This document shows, piece after piece, positions 20,766 to 31,420 of a DNA stretch of 64,000 bases; positions within the stretch are counted from its first letter, which is position 1, and each line of letters opens with the position of its first letter. Origin of the DNA: Tolypeutes matacus (lineage: Eukaryota > Chordata > Mammalia > Cingulata > Chlamyphoridae). Under the pieces are notes generated by a model, which saw only the letters and a program-made list of their open reading frames with translations, was not told the origin of the DNA and did no database searches. The stretch lies in assembly GCA_026826555.1 (NCBI GenBank), contig JAKSZT010054396.1:14132535-14196534 (forward strand). The letters run 5' to 3'. The translations under genes and the position numbers were made by a program.

Positions 20766-21920
20766 CCGAATCTGTCTGTGAGTGGGAGCTCAGATATCTG
20801 AGCGCGAAGGATTTTGTCACTGTCAGAAGCAATAGATTGCTGAGATTTCCTGTGACATTGGGCAGAATTATCGTCCCGCTTAGCGCAGAGATAACATTGG
20901 TTGGAGAAAGGACGGGTGAAAAATGTCCCCAGGAATAGAGAAAGGGAATTCTGCTAGCTCGGCAGAGAAGCTGAAGCCAGGAAGGCAGGGAGGAATTCTG
21001 GATTAAAACGGAAACTCTTTGTTACCGGGAGGTGGAGGTCCAGAGGAAGGACAGGGCCAGCTCAGCCTAGAAGAATGCAGGCGGGAAGACACGGTCATGG
21101 GGAGCAGGAAGCCCCAGGAGGGCCGTGGATGTTGGTGAAGAGATGCCGGAAGGGGGAGCCCTGGGAGGGGAGAATGAAGGCATGCATGTCTCCATGTGGC
21201 CCTAGGACAGAGACAGCTCATAGGGACCACGAAATGGGGGAGGGGGGCGAGCTAGGGCCCAGCCAGAATATTTCTTGGCATCCCTGGGTCTGCCCCCTCC
21301 TCCCAGGAGCAAAGCACCCCCTTCCCCCCTCATTCAATAGTCACAGAAGCAGCTTTTCCTCCCCTCTTTTCCTGTTCTAAAGAGGTCTTGTCATGTGACC
21401 ATATCCCAGCTGGGACACTTTTGAGAGGAAAAGGGGCTATTAATAATTATGCCAGGACAGCAGGCAGAAACTGGGACTGTCCCAGGCCACAGGATGTGTG
21501 GTCCCTCTAGGCTCAGGGGCAAGGCTGGGTGGACCTCTCACTCCTCATCAGGCTCAGCCTGTCTCCTGTGTGCAAGGCCAGGGCCAGGGGAGACCCCACA
21601 CACCCCCAGCCCCTTGAACTTAAGCATCCTCTGAGCTTCTTCCCCTGAGGTACACTACTGGCCAGCATGGACTTCTGGGGGACTCTGAGAAAATCTAGCC
21701 TTCCCAAAGAATTACCCAAACTCATTGGGGAGCACCCAAAAAAGCAGGGTCATCTGTATTCATGTGACCACTCTTCTCTAATTCTTAGCCCCGCCCAGAA
21801 TTCTAATGCCATTTGGACCTCAGAGCATCTCCCCCAAAATACTCTGGGATAGAGATGGGGCTGGTTGGGGACCATCAGAGGCCCCCAAACATCGGCCCTC
21901 TCCCTCATCTTTCTCTCCTT
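20766..21920. other. Repeat-poor intron sequence
   Basis: 20766-20910 is AT-balanced with unusual CpGs (AGCGCGAAGG, TATCGTCCCGCTTAGCGC). 21040-21620 is GC-rich. No gene or repeat recognised. Confidence 0.4.
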
Positions 21921-21924
21921 GGAT

Positions 21925-22960
21925 TCATTCAACAAACATTTATTATTTGGCTACTTAATTTTTTTGCATTATGAAAATGGCATCATAACAATATTAGAGA
22001 AAATGTTTAAAAATAAACATAAGTCATTTCTAGGTGTACCACCTTAACACAATAATTAATTTCATTTTTGCCTAGTCCCTTCGGATCCTTGTCAGCACGC
22101 CTACATTTTTATTACATAGTTGTACTGTGCATATAACTTTATATCCTGAGTTTTTATTTCACATTTTATCATAAGCATTTTCTATGTTACATAATTTTCA
22201 TAAATATTTTAAATGGCTGCATAATAGTTTGACTTTCTATACCATAATTTACTTAACAATTCCCCTATTGTTGAACATTTAGGTTGTTTTCTGTTTGGGG
22301 CTATTACAGATAATGTTATAACAGTGAATATCTTCATGCACATATAACTATTGTTATTCTTTTGAATAATTTCCTTTGGATACAGTATTAGGAGTAGGAT
22401 TACTGGGTCAAAGTGAATGAGCATTTTTATAACCATTGATATGTATTGCCATATTGCTTTCCAAAATGGTCATTCTAATTTTCAACATTATCAGTAATGT
22501 GGGTACAGTCTCAACATAACATTGTCAATGGTGCATGTGTTCATTTTTCCCCTAAATTGCTAATTTAGGGAAGTATAAAATAGAACTTCCATGTTGCATT
22601 AATTTGCATTTATTGGATTTCTAGCAAGGGCAAACACTTTCTGCATTACAAAAGAATGTATTGGCTATTTCTGGGTGCCAGGGTCTGTGCTAGGTGCTAC
22701 AGGGACTACAAAGATGACAAAGACAAGGCCCATGTCCTCAGGGAGCTCACAGTCCAGCACAGGCATGCATGAGTGGTTGCCCGAAGGGGAGAAGACTAGA
22801 TACAGTAAGAGACGTCCTCCCAGAGAAAGTACCATTTGAGGTGGGTCTGGAAGGATTGGTGAGCTTTGAACCTGAGAAGGGAGGAAGAATAACCCAGTCA
22901 GAGGTTCCAGACTGGACAAAGTTGTGGAGGTGGGAAAGCAGAGGATGTGAAGGGGGAACT
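21925..22960 (-). mobile_element. L2 LINE, antisense, split by an L1
   Basis: 21925-21956 (ATTCATTCAACAAACATTTA) and 22660-22960 (GGGTGCCAGGGTCTGTGCTA, GGTGCTACAGGGACTACAAA, GAGCTCACAGTCCAGCACAG) are the two parts of one antisense L2 3' end, separated by the L1 at 21957-22659. Confidence 0.75.
21957..22659 (-). mobile_element. Old L1 (L1ME/MC-type), antisense, in L2
   Basis: AT-rich. Motifs in order: AAATGGCTGCATAATAGTTT, AACAATTCCCCTATTGTTGA, ACATTTAGGTTGTTTTC, TAGGATTACTGGGTCAAAGT, ATTGCCATATTGCTTTCCAA. Flanked by TTTGGCTACTT (21946-21956) and ATTGGCTATTT (22660-22670), an imperfect 11-bp duplication (8 of 11). Confidence 0.75.
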
Positions 22961-23189
22961 GGGATGGAAGGCTGCGAAGGGGAGCAATGAGCAATCCAGC
23001 TGCAAAGGTGAGGCGCAGCCAGCAAGGGTTGCATCCTCTAGGCTTTAACCAGACCCTTGGCGGGCCGGTGGGTAGAGCTGGCTGGCGGGCTGGGCCTGGG
23101 GCGGGGCTGGAGGCCGAGACTTGGGGAGGACGCTGGTGGGTACCCTGGTACAGTTGTCAGAGCCCCCTTGCCTTTGCGTGGCACTTGCA

Positions 23190-23375
23190 TCTTCTCAGAG
23201 CGTTTCCACATTCTTTTGACCCTGATATTCCTCCAAGACAATCGCCTTCCACATCCCCATTTTACAGATGAGGAAATCGAGGCCCAGTGCTGTTGAGTGA
23301 CTTACAGTAGGTCACTGCTTAAGGTGCAGAGCCAGAACTCGAACCTGGGCAGGCTCTCAGCCCAGTGCTCCCTAA
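23190..23375 (-). mobile_element. MIR SINE, antisense
   Basis: CATCCCCATTTTACAGATGA, GGAAATCGAGGCCCAGTG and GCAGAGCCAGAACTCGAACC follow antisense MIR closely. Confidence 0.8.
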
Positions 23376-23410
23376 TGGGATCAGGCAGTGGGGAGAGGAG
23401 GGATGGAGGG

Positions 23411-23586
23411 CAGTGATTCTCAATGCTGCATCAGCACCATCAGGACTTTTTAAAAATAGGTGGATTCTTGCCACTCCCCACTCAAGACCTGCTCAGTCTG
23501 AATCTTCAGGGGAGAGACCCGGAATCTGAATCTCCAAACTCTCTCTGGGTACTTCTGAGGCATTGCTTGAGGTTGTGACTCCCCTG
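23411..23586 (+). mobile_element. MER5A/MER20-type hAT MITE
   Basis: Begins CAGTGATTCTCAATGCTGCA and ends GGTTGTGACTCCCCTG, with CAGTCTGAATCTTCAGGGGA inside. Confidence 0.7.
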
Positions 23587-24164
23587 AGATAGGGTGATGG
23601 AAGGGAGGTGGATCCCAGTGGGGCAGAGTGTGGAACAAGACAGAAAGAGTGACTCCTCGTGTTCTCAGTAAATGGCCGCAGTTCGCAGTGATGGGGAGAA
23701 TGAGTGCCAGGTGGCCTTGCCCCAGCACAGGGAAAGCTGCAGACAGGGTCAGCTTGAAGAGGGCTCCCCTGGCCAGGTACCACAGCCGGGCACTGCCTCT
23801 GAAGAGGGGGATTTGGAGGCTAAGTGTTTATGAGGGGTGCTGGGAGCCCAAGCGTGGATTCAGCCCATTGCTGGGAGGGACAAAGCTAGGAGTTGAAGCC
23901 AGGTGTACCGAGTCTTTGTGTATTTTATTTATAAATCTGGAAGCAAACGTGTTTGAGTGAGCACTCTGATCCAGCCAGGGCTCTGGAGCTGGGTGGGGGC
24001 CCAGGGGGGTGTCTTGGGCGATTTCCATTGCAGAGCTGCCCGGTGCTTGTGCATGAGGGGTATGGAAGCTAATCAGCCAGATCAGAGGTACTCAGAGGTC
24101 CCGAGGGCTGGGATATGTTTCATATATGCCCTTCAGTGGCAGATCAAAGAAGGACAATAGAAGA

Positions 24165-24440
24165 TCAATTTACATTTCATGTACATGATACCGTTTTATT
24201 CTCCCACTGATCCTGTAAGGCTCTTAGGGAAGTAAGAGCATACCTATTTTACAGATGCAGATACTGAGCCCAGATAAGTGTCTTGCTAAATCCACACAAT
24301 TAGGGCAGTAAAGCTAGGGTTTAAATGTAGGACATCAGGCTCCAAATCCATCCTTGTCTTAATTATTGACGCATTAAGTTCCACAAGCATTTACTGAGGG
24401 TGTAGGCTGTGCAGAAGCTTCAGTCAGGGCTGGTGACGAA
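24165..24440 (-). mobile_element. MIR antisense, then L2 tail antisense
   Basis: 24165-24360: TACCTATTTTACAGATGCAG, GTCTTGCTAAATCCACACAA (MIR). 24375-24440: TTCCACAAGCATTTACTGAG (L2 tail). Confidence 0.65.
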
Positions 24441-24474
24441 TAGGGATGATAAAGCCACAGCCCCTTCACCAGGG

Positions 24475-24645
24475 CAGTGCTGTGCAAAATGGGGCCCCAG
24501 ACCAGCAGCTTGAGCATGACCTGGAGCTTGTTAGCAATGCAGACTCTCAGGCCTCCTCCCCAGACCTCCTAAATCAGAATCTGCCTTTTAACAAGGTCTC
24601 CCAGGTGATTCCCACCTGCTTTAAAGTTGAAACGTTCTTGCCTCT
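24475..24645 (+). mobile_element. MER20-type hAT MITE
   Basis: CAGTGCTGTGCAAAATGGGG, CCCCAGACCAGCAGCTTGAG, CTTTTAACAAGGTCTCCCAG, GGTGATTCCCACCTGC; both inverted halves present. Confidence 0.75.
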
Positions 24646-24647
24646 TA

Positions 24648-24840
24648 GGGGTTGTTCTCCACAGGGGCTGCACATTAGCATCCCCTGGGCGTTTGTTGGG
24701 GGGACCCCCCTGCCTCCGCCAGACCCCTCCCCTAGAGATCTGGATCCGTTAACTGGTCTGGGTTGGGGCCTTGGCATTGACAGTTAAAAAACTCCCCAGT
24801 TGATTCTGGTGGTGTGGGGTGGTCTATTCTCTTTCTAAAT
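24648..24840 (+). mobile_element. MER5A-type hAT MITE, adjacent
   Basis: GGGGTTGTTCTCCACAGGGG, CTGCACATTAGCATCCCCTG, AACTCCCCAGTTGATTCTGG. It follows the MER20-type element with almost no gap. Confidence 0.65.
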
Positions 24841-25049
24841 ATTCAGTGCTGTGCAGTTGGGAGACCTTGTTGTTACTTATCATCTTGGGTAAATAGGTGG
24901 GCCAAGAATGCCCCACTATTGTGGGGTTTGAGAGATTGGGACCTGGGAAGCAGGTGCTAGGAGCATGGGTCGGACGTTCACAAAAGTTTAGGTCTGCAGC
25001 CCTATCTGGGTCTCAGGAGCCTGAAGGAAACAGAAACAGAGGCCGGCAG

Positions 25050-25200
25050 GGGTGTGGAGATTATTGTTCTCTTTTTATAGGTGAAAAAAAATTGAGGATT
25101 GGAGATTTTTAGGTTTTAGCTCAAGGTCATTAAGTTTCTAGGAGCTAGGACTTGAACCCAGGTCTGGCTCCACTGTGCTATCCTTGTCATCAGGAGAAAG
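25050..25200 (-). mobile_element. MIR fragment, antisense
   Basis: TCTTTTTATAGGTGAAAAAA, GCTCAAGGTCATTAAGTTTC and AGGACTTGAACCCAGGTCTG. Confidence 0.7.
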
Positions 25201-25350
25201 GCAGGAGACCCAGTGGACCCCCATTGGGTCAAGCCCTTCCCACTTGAACTTTCTCTATCCCAGCACCGCCCCTCTCCTCCCTCCCTCTAAGGCTGACTGA
25301 GGGACCCAGGCCCCTGGGGCTGCTCAGTGGGAGTTTCAATAAGCCAGGAG

Positions 25351-25533
25351 CGGGAAGCGGCTGTGGCTCAATCAGTAGGGCTCCCGTTTACCATATGGGA
25401 GGCCCCGGGTTCGGTTCCCAGGGCCTCCTGGTGAAGGCAGGCCCGCCCACACGGCGTGGTTAGCTGACCCAGTGAGCACAAGCAGCAAGGGGGGATAAAT
25501 GAATAAATAAATAAAATCTTAAAAAAAAAAAAA
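25351..25533 (+). mobile_element. tRNA-derived SINE, xenarthran type, with TSD
   Basis: Head GGGAAGCGGCTGTGGCTCAA. Pol III box A-like TGGCTCAATCAG (25364-25375) and box B-like GGTTCGGTTCC (25408-25418). Tail of ATAAATGAATAAATAAATAA ending in a pure A-run. AATAAGCCAGGAG occurs before it (25338-25350) and after it (25534-25546). Very similar to the copy at 52321-52510, so this subfamily was active recently. The family is recalled as sloth/armadillo-type from its 'ccatatgggaggccccgggttcg' region. Confidence 0.85.
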
Positions 25534-25546
25534 AATAAGCCAGGAG

Positions 25547-25818
25547 CCCAGGTGTCCATCAATAGATAAATGGATAAACAAACTATGGTCCATTCACACG
25601 ATGGAATATTATGCAGCTGTAAGAAGAAATGAAGTCATAAAGCATATGACAACATGGATGAACCTGGAGGACATTATGTTGAGTGAAGCAAGCCAGACAC
25701 AAAAGGACAAATACTGTATAATGCGTTACTATGAACCAAATATATTGTGTAGCATATTGTTTGATTAAAAAAAAATTTTTTTATATGTATCCATTAAAAA
25801 AAATTAAATAAAATAAAA
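25547..25818 (+). mobile_element. 5'-truncated L1 3' end, sense, with TSD
   Basis: Starts CCCAGGTGTCCATCAATAGA, continues GATGGAATATTATGCAGCTG, AACATGGATGAACCTGGAGG, GAAGCAAGCCAGACACAAAA and ends in an A-rich tail. Bordered by AATAAGCCAGGAG at 25534-25546 and 25819-25831. 272 bp, non-coding. Confidence 0.85.
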
Positions 25819-25907
25819 AATAAGCCAGGAGAAGGCTCCCACCAGCAGCCAGCACGGAACCAGCCTCTCCCTGAGATGGCTGCCTGTGGCCCAAGGATGG
25901 GGCGAAT

Positions 25908-25975
25908 GAGTGCATATGTGTGTGCACATGTGTGCATGTGCACGTGTGTGTGCATGTGTGTGTGTGCATGTATAC
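25908..25975. repeat. Imperfect (TG)n / (TGCA)n microsatellite
   Basis: GTGTGTGCACATGTGTGCAT and following TG/CA alternation for about 65 bp. Confidence 0.85.
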
Positions 25976-26399
25976 CCCTTTCTTGGACACTGGCCCAAGT
26001 TTTGCATCTACTTGCTGGAAGAGAGAGAGTTCAATTTGGCTCTGGTACAAACTCCACAGACACTGAACTGCCATCTTCATTTAGCTAACGTTCTTTCTGG
26101 GCAGACCTGGCCAGGATTCGTCTTCATTATCCAGTGAGGGGCTCACTCTGGGCAAGGCTTTGATCTCTGGAGCTGCAGAAAATCACCTCTGGAAGGTGAT
26201 TTCCCCTGCAGGCCATTACCGAGGCAGTGGGAGACTGTATTACAGAGAGGGGCCTGCAACAATCCCCCAGCCCCACCACCACACACACACAGGACCCACC
26301 CAGCCCAGACAGGCAGCCAGTCCATCTCTGGTCTGGCTCAGCTGAGCTGGGAGGGGCCAAGACTTCGTCTCTTCCTCTCTCTGTCCCCCACAGTACCCC

Positions 26400-26770
26400 C
26401 TGCACAGTAGTCCCAGCACTGGTAACTAACATCTGCAAAGCACATCACAAAGTCCTTCACATTTGATTTTCACAAGCTCCAAACCAGACCCCCCAAGGTT
26501 CACATCCTGGCTTGGCCACTTACACATTGTGACCTTGGGCAAGTTACTTCACCTCTCTGAGCCACAGTTTCCACATCTACAAAATGGGGTGATACCACCA
26601 GCCTACATCAGTCGTGAGGGGCTCAGCACAGTGCCGGATGCAGATATTACCTGATCACAAACAAGGAAACAGGGGCTCCTGGGGACACCCCCAACAAACC
26701 GTGTGCCATTGGGAAAGTCACTTCTCTCTGAGTCTCAGTGTCTCCCCTTTGGGATCAGTTTGGTGGCATC
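26400..26770 (+). mobile_element. MIR fragments
   Basis: 26485-26655 is a good sense MIR (TTGTGACCTTGGGCAAGTTA, CTTCACCTCTCTGAGCC, CTACAAAATGGGGTGATACC). 26685-26770 is a second short sense piece (AAAGTCACTTCTCTCTGAGT). 26425-26475 may be an antisense scrap. Confidence 0.75.
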
Positions 26771-28480
26771 CCCACCTCCCCGGGTTGCTGTGATGGTCAA
26801 GTGAGATCATGAGTGTGGATATGCCTGGAAGCCCTGAGAGCTGAGACATGTATAGAATCATGGAGATGCGGGGCTGCCCTCGTGGGGAGGAGTGCTCCTG
26901 GGCAGCCGTGTTCCCCAAAGCCCCTGAACTTTGAGGCATGGGGCTTCCAGACATTTTGTGGCTTTTAAAATTCTTCTAGTGTTTGGCTTTGAGGAATACA
27001 GACATCGCTGGGTCAGCAAGATTCAAAGTCCACGTGGAATAGACCAGCCCCCACCCTGAGTCTGCCATACTTTGCTGCACCCACCCCATCCCCACTTTTA
27101 CTGATGACCTTGATCTCCTCTGTCCCAAACCCTTTTCAGCCCAGCCTCCACCCTCCTAAAGGTGCCTCAGGCAGCCTTGATGCCTCCCCTGAGCTCCAGT
27201 CTGGGCCCCCATCCTTCTACCTCCCACATCCCCAGCTCCATTCTTGGCTGCTAATCCAGCCTCTGGCCTTTCTCCTTGCACTGTGCCCCCAACTGGTTTT
27301 AATCCCCCATGACTGGCACTCTCTTGCAGCGCAGGGTAAGGACATTTGGTCTGAGCAACTGGTGCTTCACCACTATTATGTGTCCGTAGCGGCGGCGTCT
27401 GTAATCCAGCCCATTGATTCGGCTGCTTTTCTTCTTTTGCACACACTCACAGGCACCGTGACCCCACTTGGACTTGTTTGAATTCTGCAGTAAGCAAAGA
27501 CAGAGGAGGCTTTTCGCAACTGGGGCTGCGAGTCTTTGGGAAGCTTCTACATTCAGAAAGGCCAGCTAAGAGGGTTTCATAAAGTGCCTTACAGATCCAA
27601 ACAAATGCCTTGTGTTCCCCCAGCATGGCGCCTTGGCGGCCTTCCTCACACCTGACCACCCATTAATCTGCCTTTTAACGGGGGCTGCTTGGGGCTGTGA
27701 CACAAGGTTGCAGTCTTCAGCCCAGCCCCAGCAGGGCCTCCTACAAACTGGGTCACCCTGCAGGGCCGCCTTTAGTGGCTGTCATGGCTGCAGCCCTGCT
27801 CCTTCCAGGTAGGCCCTGGCTTCAGGCCTCGAGCTGATGGGCAGATTACGGCAACCTGGCATTCTAGGCAAGAGGCAGCCGCCGCAGGCATCTACCCAGA
27901 GGATGGTGAAAGAGGAGGATCCTGTCAGGGCTTTTCTCTGAGTCCAAGGGACCTGGGACTTTGAACAAAAATTCTTTACCTGGAGTCCTTGAGCCTGGGC
28001 CATAGACCATGAAATTATGTGCAAAATTGTATGCCTCTGTGTGTGCGGGTGTGTGCATTTTGTGCATTTTGGTGGGGAAGAGTTCACAGCTTTCAACAAA
28101 AGCATCTGAGACTGAGCAGTGTGGCCAAAGCACGGCTGCCTGGGGCCCATGGAGCAGGGCCATCAGCCTGAGGATGGGCTCAGGAGGCATCAGGCCAAGC
28201 CTCAGCCTTTACAGGTGGCCCAAGTGGGCTGGGGGCCAAGTCCAGAACCCCCAAGAGGGACATAGGCAGCAGTCTCGTTGTGAAAGGACAGGACCTGAAT
28301 AAAGACAAGAGTGGGCATAAGAGGAAGGGAGACCCAGGAATTTGGGCAAAGTAGGGTCATTAGAATTTGGAAGTCGATTAGCTACAGAGGGTGAGAAGAG
28401 GGAGGCATCTGAATGATTTCCAAGTTTCGGGCTAGGATTTGAGTGTTGGGGGCTGCTTCAGTGGCACTGAGATTAGGAGT
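26771..28480. other. Repeat-poor intron sequence
   Basis: GC-balanced unique sequence of 1.7 kb. A small CpG-bearing patch is at 27380-27420. No exon with credible splice sites and no RNA gene recognised. Confidence 0.45.
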
Positions 28481-28483
28481 ATT

Positions 28484-28565
28484 GACAGAGGAGGAGAACG
28501 AAGGGGGAAGAGGAGGGAGGGAGGGAGGAAGGGAAGGAGAGACAGAAAGAAGAGAAGGAGAAAAC
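28484..28565. repeat. Purine-rich (GGA/GAA)n tract
   Basis: About 80 bases almost entirely A and G, including four GGGA units. Confidence 0.85.
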
Positions 28566-29938
28566 TAAGTGCTATTTTAAATTTTGGGTTGTGCTGTAAG
28601 TTTTTAATCTTGTCTCCACCATGAGCAAAGTCGACCTGGAATTAACAGTCATGGAAAACAGAAATTGGGCCATACACGTGTCTGGTCCCCTTAGGACCTT
28701 AGGTGGTTTCCATGTTGCAGTGGGTCCAGGAGGGAATGCGTTTGTATCTTGAGGGGAAGGTGAAGGATGGGGGAACCAGCTGCTAGCTTGCTTGTGGGAG
28801 AATGGGGTCCTTAGGTCTAGAAGGACAGGGAGAGGGGACCAGTCCCAGCCCAGCCTCAGAGAGACTGGGGGATTTTCCACAGTCGTGGAGCTGACTGCCA
28901 GAGCCCCCACCAGAGCAGAGGCTCATCTCAGCTTCAGCGGTTTTTCTCAGTTTTCAGGAGAGCTTGCACCTGTGCCTTGAGGGAAAGCCCGGGGCCCTGC
29001 TAACCCCTGTGGCACTTCTTCCTCTAGGTGGACCTCAACCATGTAGGGCACACGACCAGGTGAGTGAAGTACGGGCTGCATCCAGTTACTATTGGTTACT
29101 ATTTGCAGTAAACATCCTGCGTTACAGCACATGGTGGCCCTAGAGAGAAGCTCTGATAGAATAGCCTGCAGGCCTGAGCCCTCTGCATCGGTCCAGTCTG
29201 CTTGCCACCACGTCCAGGCCCCACAGTGCCAGGCTCTACCTGCTGGCAGAAGCCCTGGGCTACGGCTCCAGGGCCAGGGTTGCACGCTCCTCTGGTTGGA
29301 GTGTCTTTCTATCTGACCTCTTATTTATCCCTGATCCAAAACCTAGCCTGTGCCTCCAGATCCTCCCGCCTGCCTGGCTAGACTTAGCCTCCTCATTTGC
29401 CCCATGCCCTAATCCCCAGTAGACCCAGGAGCCATGACTTGTCTCCCCCAGTGCCAGCCCTTTCCTGGACTTTTCCTTCCCCCTACTCCAGCCTCATGGT
29501 TTCATCTGGCTCTAAAGAGACCTTTTCCCCTCGTGCCAGAAGCCATTGTGAAATTTGCAAACTTTTGTAAATGGAAGAAATAGTGAACAGAGAGCAGAAA
29601 GGAACCCTCCACAAGTCCCTGTTTCCTCCCTGTCCTCTCTTCCCCCCCACTCCTCCTGGTGGCTTAATAACTCACACCAGCTCCCCTGGGTCCTGGCCAC
29701 ACTTTGCTTTGTCAAACCAGCTTAGAAGGAAGGGGGTATCTGGGAAACTCTTCCGAAGCCCCTAATCTCTTGTAGAAAGCCATGTGGGATTGAGGCGCAG
29801 ACACTGGCTGCTGAATTTCTGTCTCCCTAGGACGCGGTCTCTGCCCTTTTCACAGATTCTCAGGGCCTGAAGGACCTCATGGACAACCCACCCTCTGCTT
29901 CAGATTTTGTCTTGAGGACAGCATTGTTGGTTTTTCTT
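28566..29938. other. Repeat-poor intron sequence
   Basis: No recognised repeat except a vague L2-like pyrimidine-rich stretch at 29310-29520. No gene. Confidence 0.4.
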
Positions 29939-30200
29939 TCTTTTTTTTTTTTTTTTTTTTGGCTTTATTTCAATGTGTCTCCCTTATCCCAAAGAGATTG
30001 TGAGGTTAAGGACTGAGTCCTTTATTTTTATTTCCCCCAAGTGTTTAAAACACAGTAAATGCTCAACAATGGCTCATAAACATAAAAGATGTTAGAGTTC
30101 AGTTTGATTTCATCTTGTCCAACCCCTCATTTTACAGACAGGGAAACTGAGGCTCAGAGGGGCATCTGACCTGCCCAAGGTTTCCTGATCCTGAGCCCAT
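29939..30200. mobile_element. Poly(T), sense L2 tail, then MIR3/L3b-like piece
   Basis: T-run at about 29940-29961. 30040-30075 reads AACACAGTAAATGCTCAACA (L2 sense tail). 30090-30200 reads AACCCCTCATTTTACAGACA, GGGAAACTGAGGCTCAGAGG (antisense MIR/MIR3). Confidence 0.6.
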
Positions 30201-30574
30201 CCTCCTAGTACACCTTTGTTGTTGATGACTGATTGGCCAATTGATAACAGTGAGGAGCAAGAGCAGCAGGCAAGGTAGGGATGGGGGGATCCCAGAGTTG
30301 TCCTATAGGGCCCTGCACCAATTTCCTGAGGGACCTTGGGAAATTCCCGAGACACCAGTGTCCTCCTGGATGGTGTGGGGAGCCAACAACATTGCCTTGA
30401 ACTTGAATTCTTAAAGGTGCCTCCAGGGTGAGGTGACTGGGTCCAGCCAGCACGGAGTCCCATCATTTTCTTCCAAACTGAAGCACCTTGGCCCCCGGAC
30501 ATTTCCATGGGAAGGAAGAAGGCCTTAATTAGTGAAATGGAAAGACATGCTCCAGATCCCAGGCATTAAACAGT

Positions 30575-31100
30575 ACTTTTTTTATTGCAAGTGACAGAAA
30601 CCCAACCTTTGGTAGCTTAGACAGAAAAAGGAATTGATTGTATCTTGTAACTAAAAAGAACAGAGGTGGACGTTGCTTTGGGCACAGATGCATCATGGGG
30701 CTCAGATGAAGTCAGCAATCTGTCTCCATCTTAGCTCTGTTTTCCATTGTGTTGGCTTCATTTTCAAGCAAGCTCTTCCCACATCATGGCAAAGATGGGC
30801 ACCAGCAGTTTCAGGTCCACAATCTCCCAGCCTAACAGCCCCAATGGAAAGAGGACTTTTTTACCCAATAGTTCTAACAAAAACATCCCAAGACTGAATC
30901 TCATTGGCTGGAGTGATCATGTGCCCATCCCAGAACCAATCACTGTGGTGAAAGAAATGGGATATTCTGGTTGGTCAGGCTTGGGTCATGTGCCCTCTGG
31001 GGTTAGGGGTGGGATCAGCCTCACCCAGTCCATGTGGCTCGAGCATGGGGAAGAAGTGGGTCTCCTAAGGAAAATGAGGTGCTTTTGTGCAGCAGATGCC
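30575..31100. mobile_element. Unnamed old dispersed repeat
   Basis: TTATTGCAAGTGACAGAAAC, CAATCTGTCTCCATCTTAGC, GTTGGCTTCATTTTCAAGCA, AGAACCAATCACTGTGG and GGTCATGTGCCCTC have the order of a repeat I recall from many mammalian introns but cannot name. It carries several CCAAT/ATTGG boxes. Boundaries approximate. Confidence 0.5.
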
Positions 31101-31324
31101 CTCTATCTCCTCCCCACATCAGCCCCATCACCACCACGCTTTGATTTGCTGGTTGTGTGGCCTGGTCTGGAAAGTGTGGGTAAAGAGCTGGGAAAGAGGG
31201 ACGGCAGTGGAAATGACTAGGAAGCATGGGGAGCCAGAAGGGGGTAGGTTCACTGGGGTCGTAGAAGTGTCTGGATGACTTACCTTGGCTCTCATTCCCG
31301 AAGAAAGGGAATAACTGACGTATA

Positions 31325-31420
31325 GAAAGCTTTTTCACGTCCATTTGGTCCTTATTTATCCTCATAAGAGTGCTCTAAGATGGAGAGAGGCAACTGAAGC
31401 TCAGAGAGCGAGGTCATGCG
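31325..31420 (-). mobile_element. MIR fragment, antisense
   Basis: TTTATCCTCATAAGAGTGCT and GCAACTGAAGCTCAGAGAGC. Confidence 0.55.
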
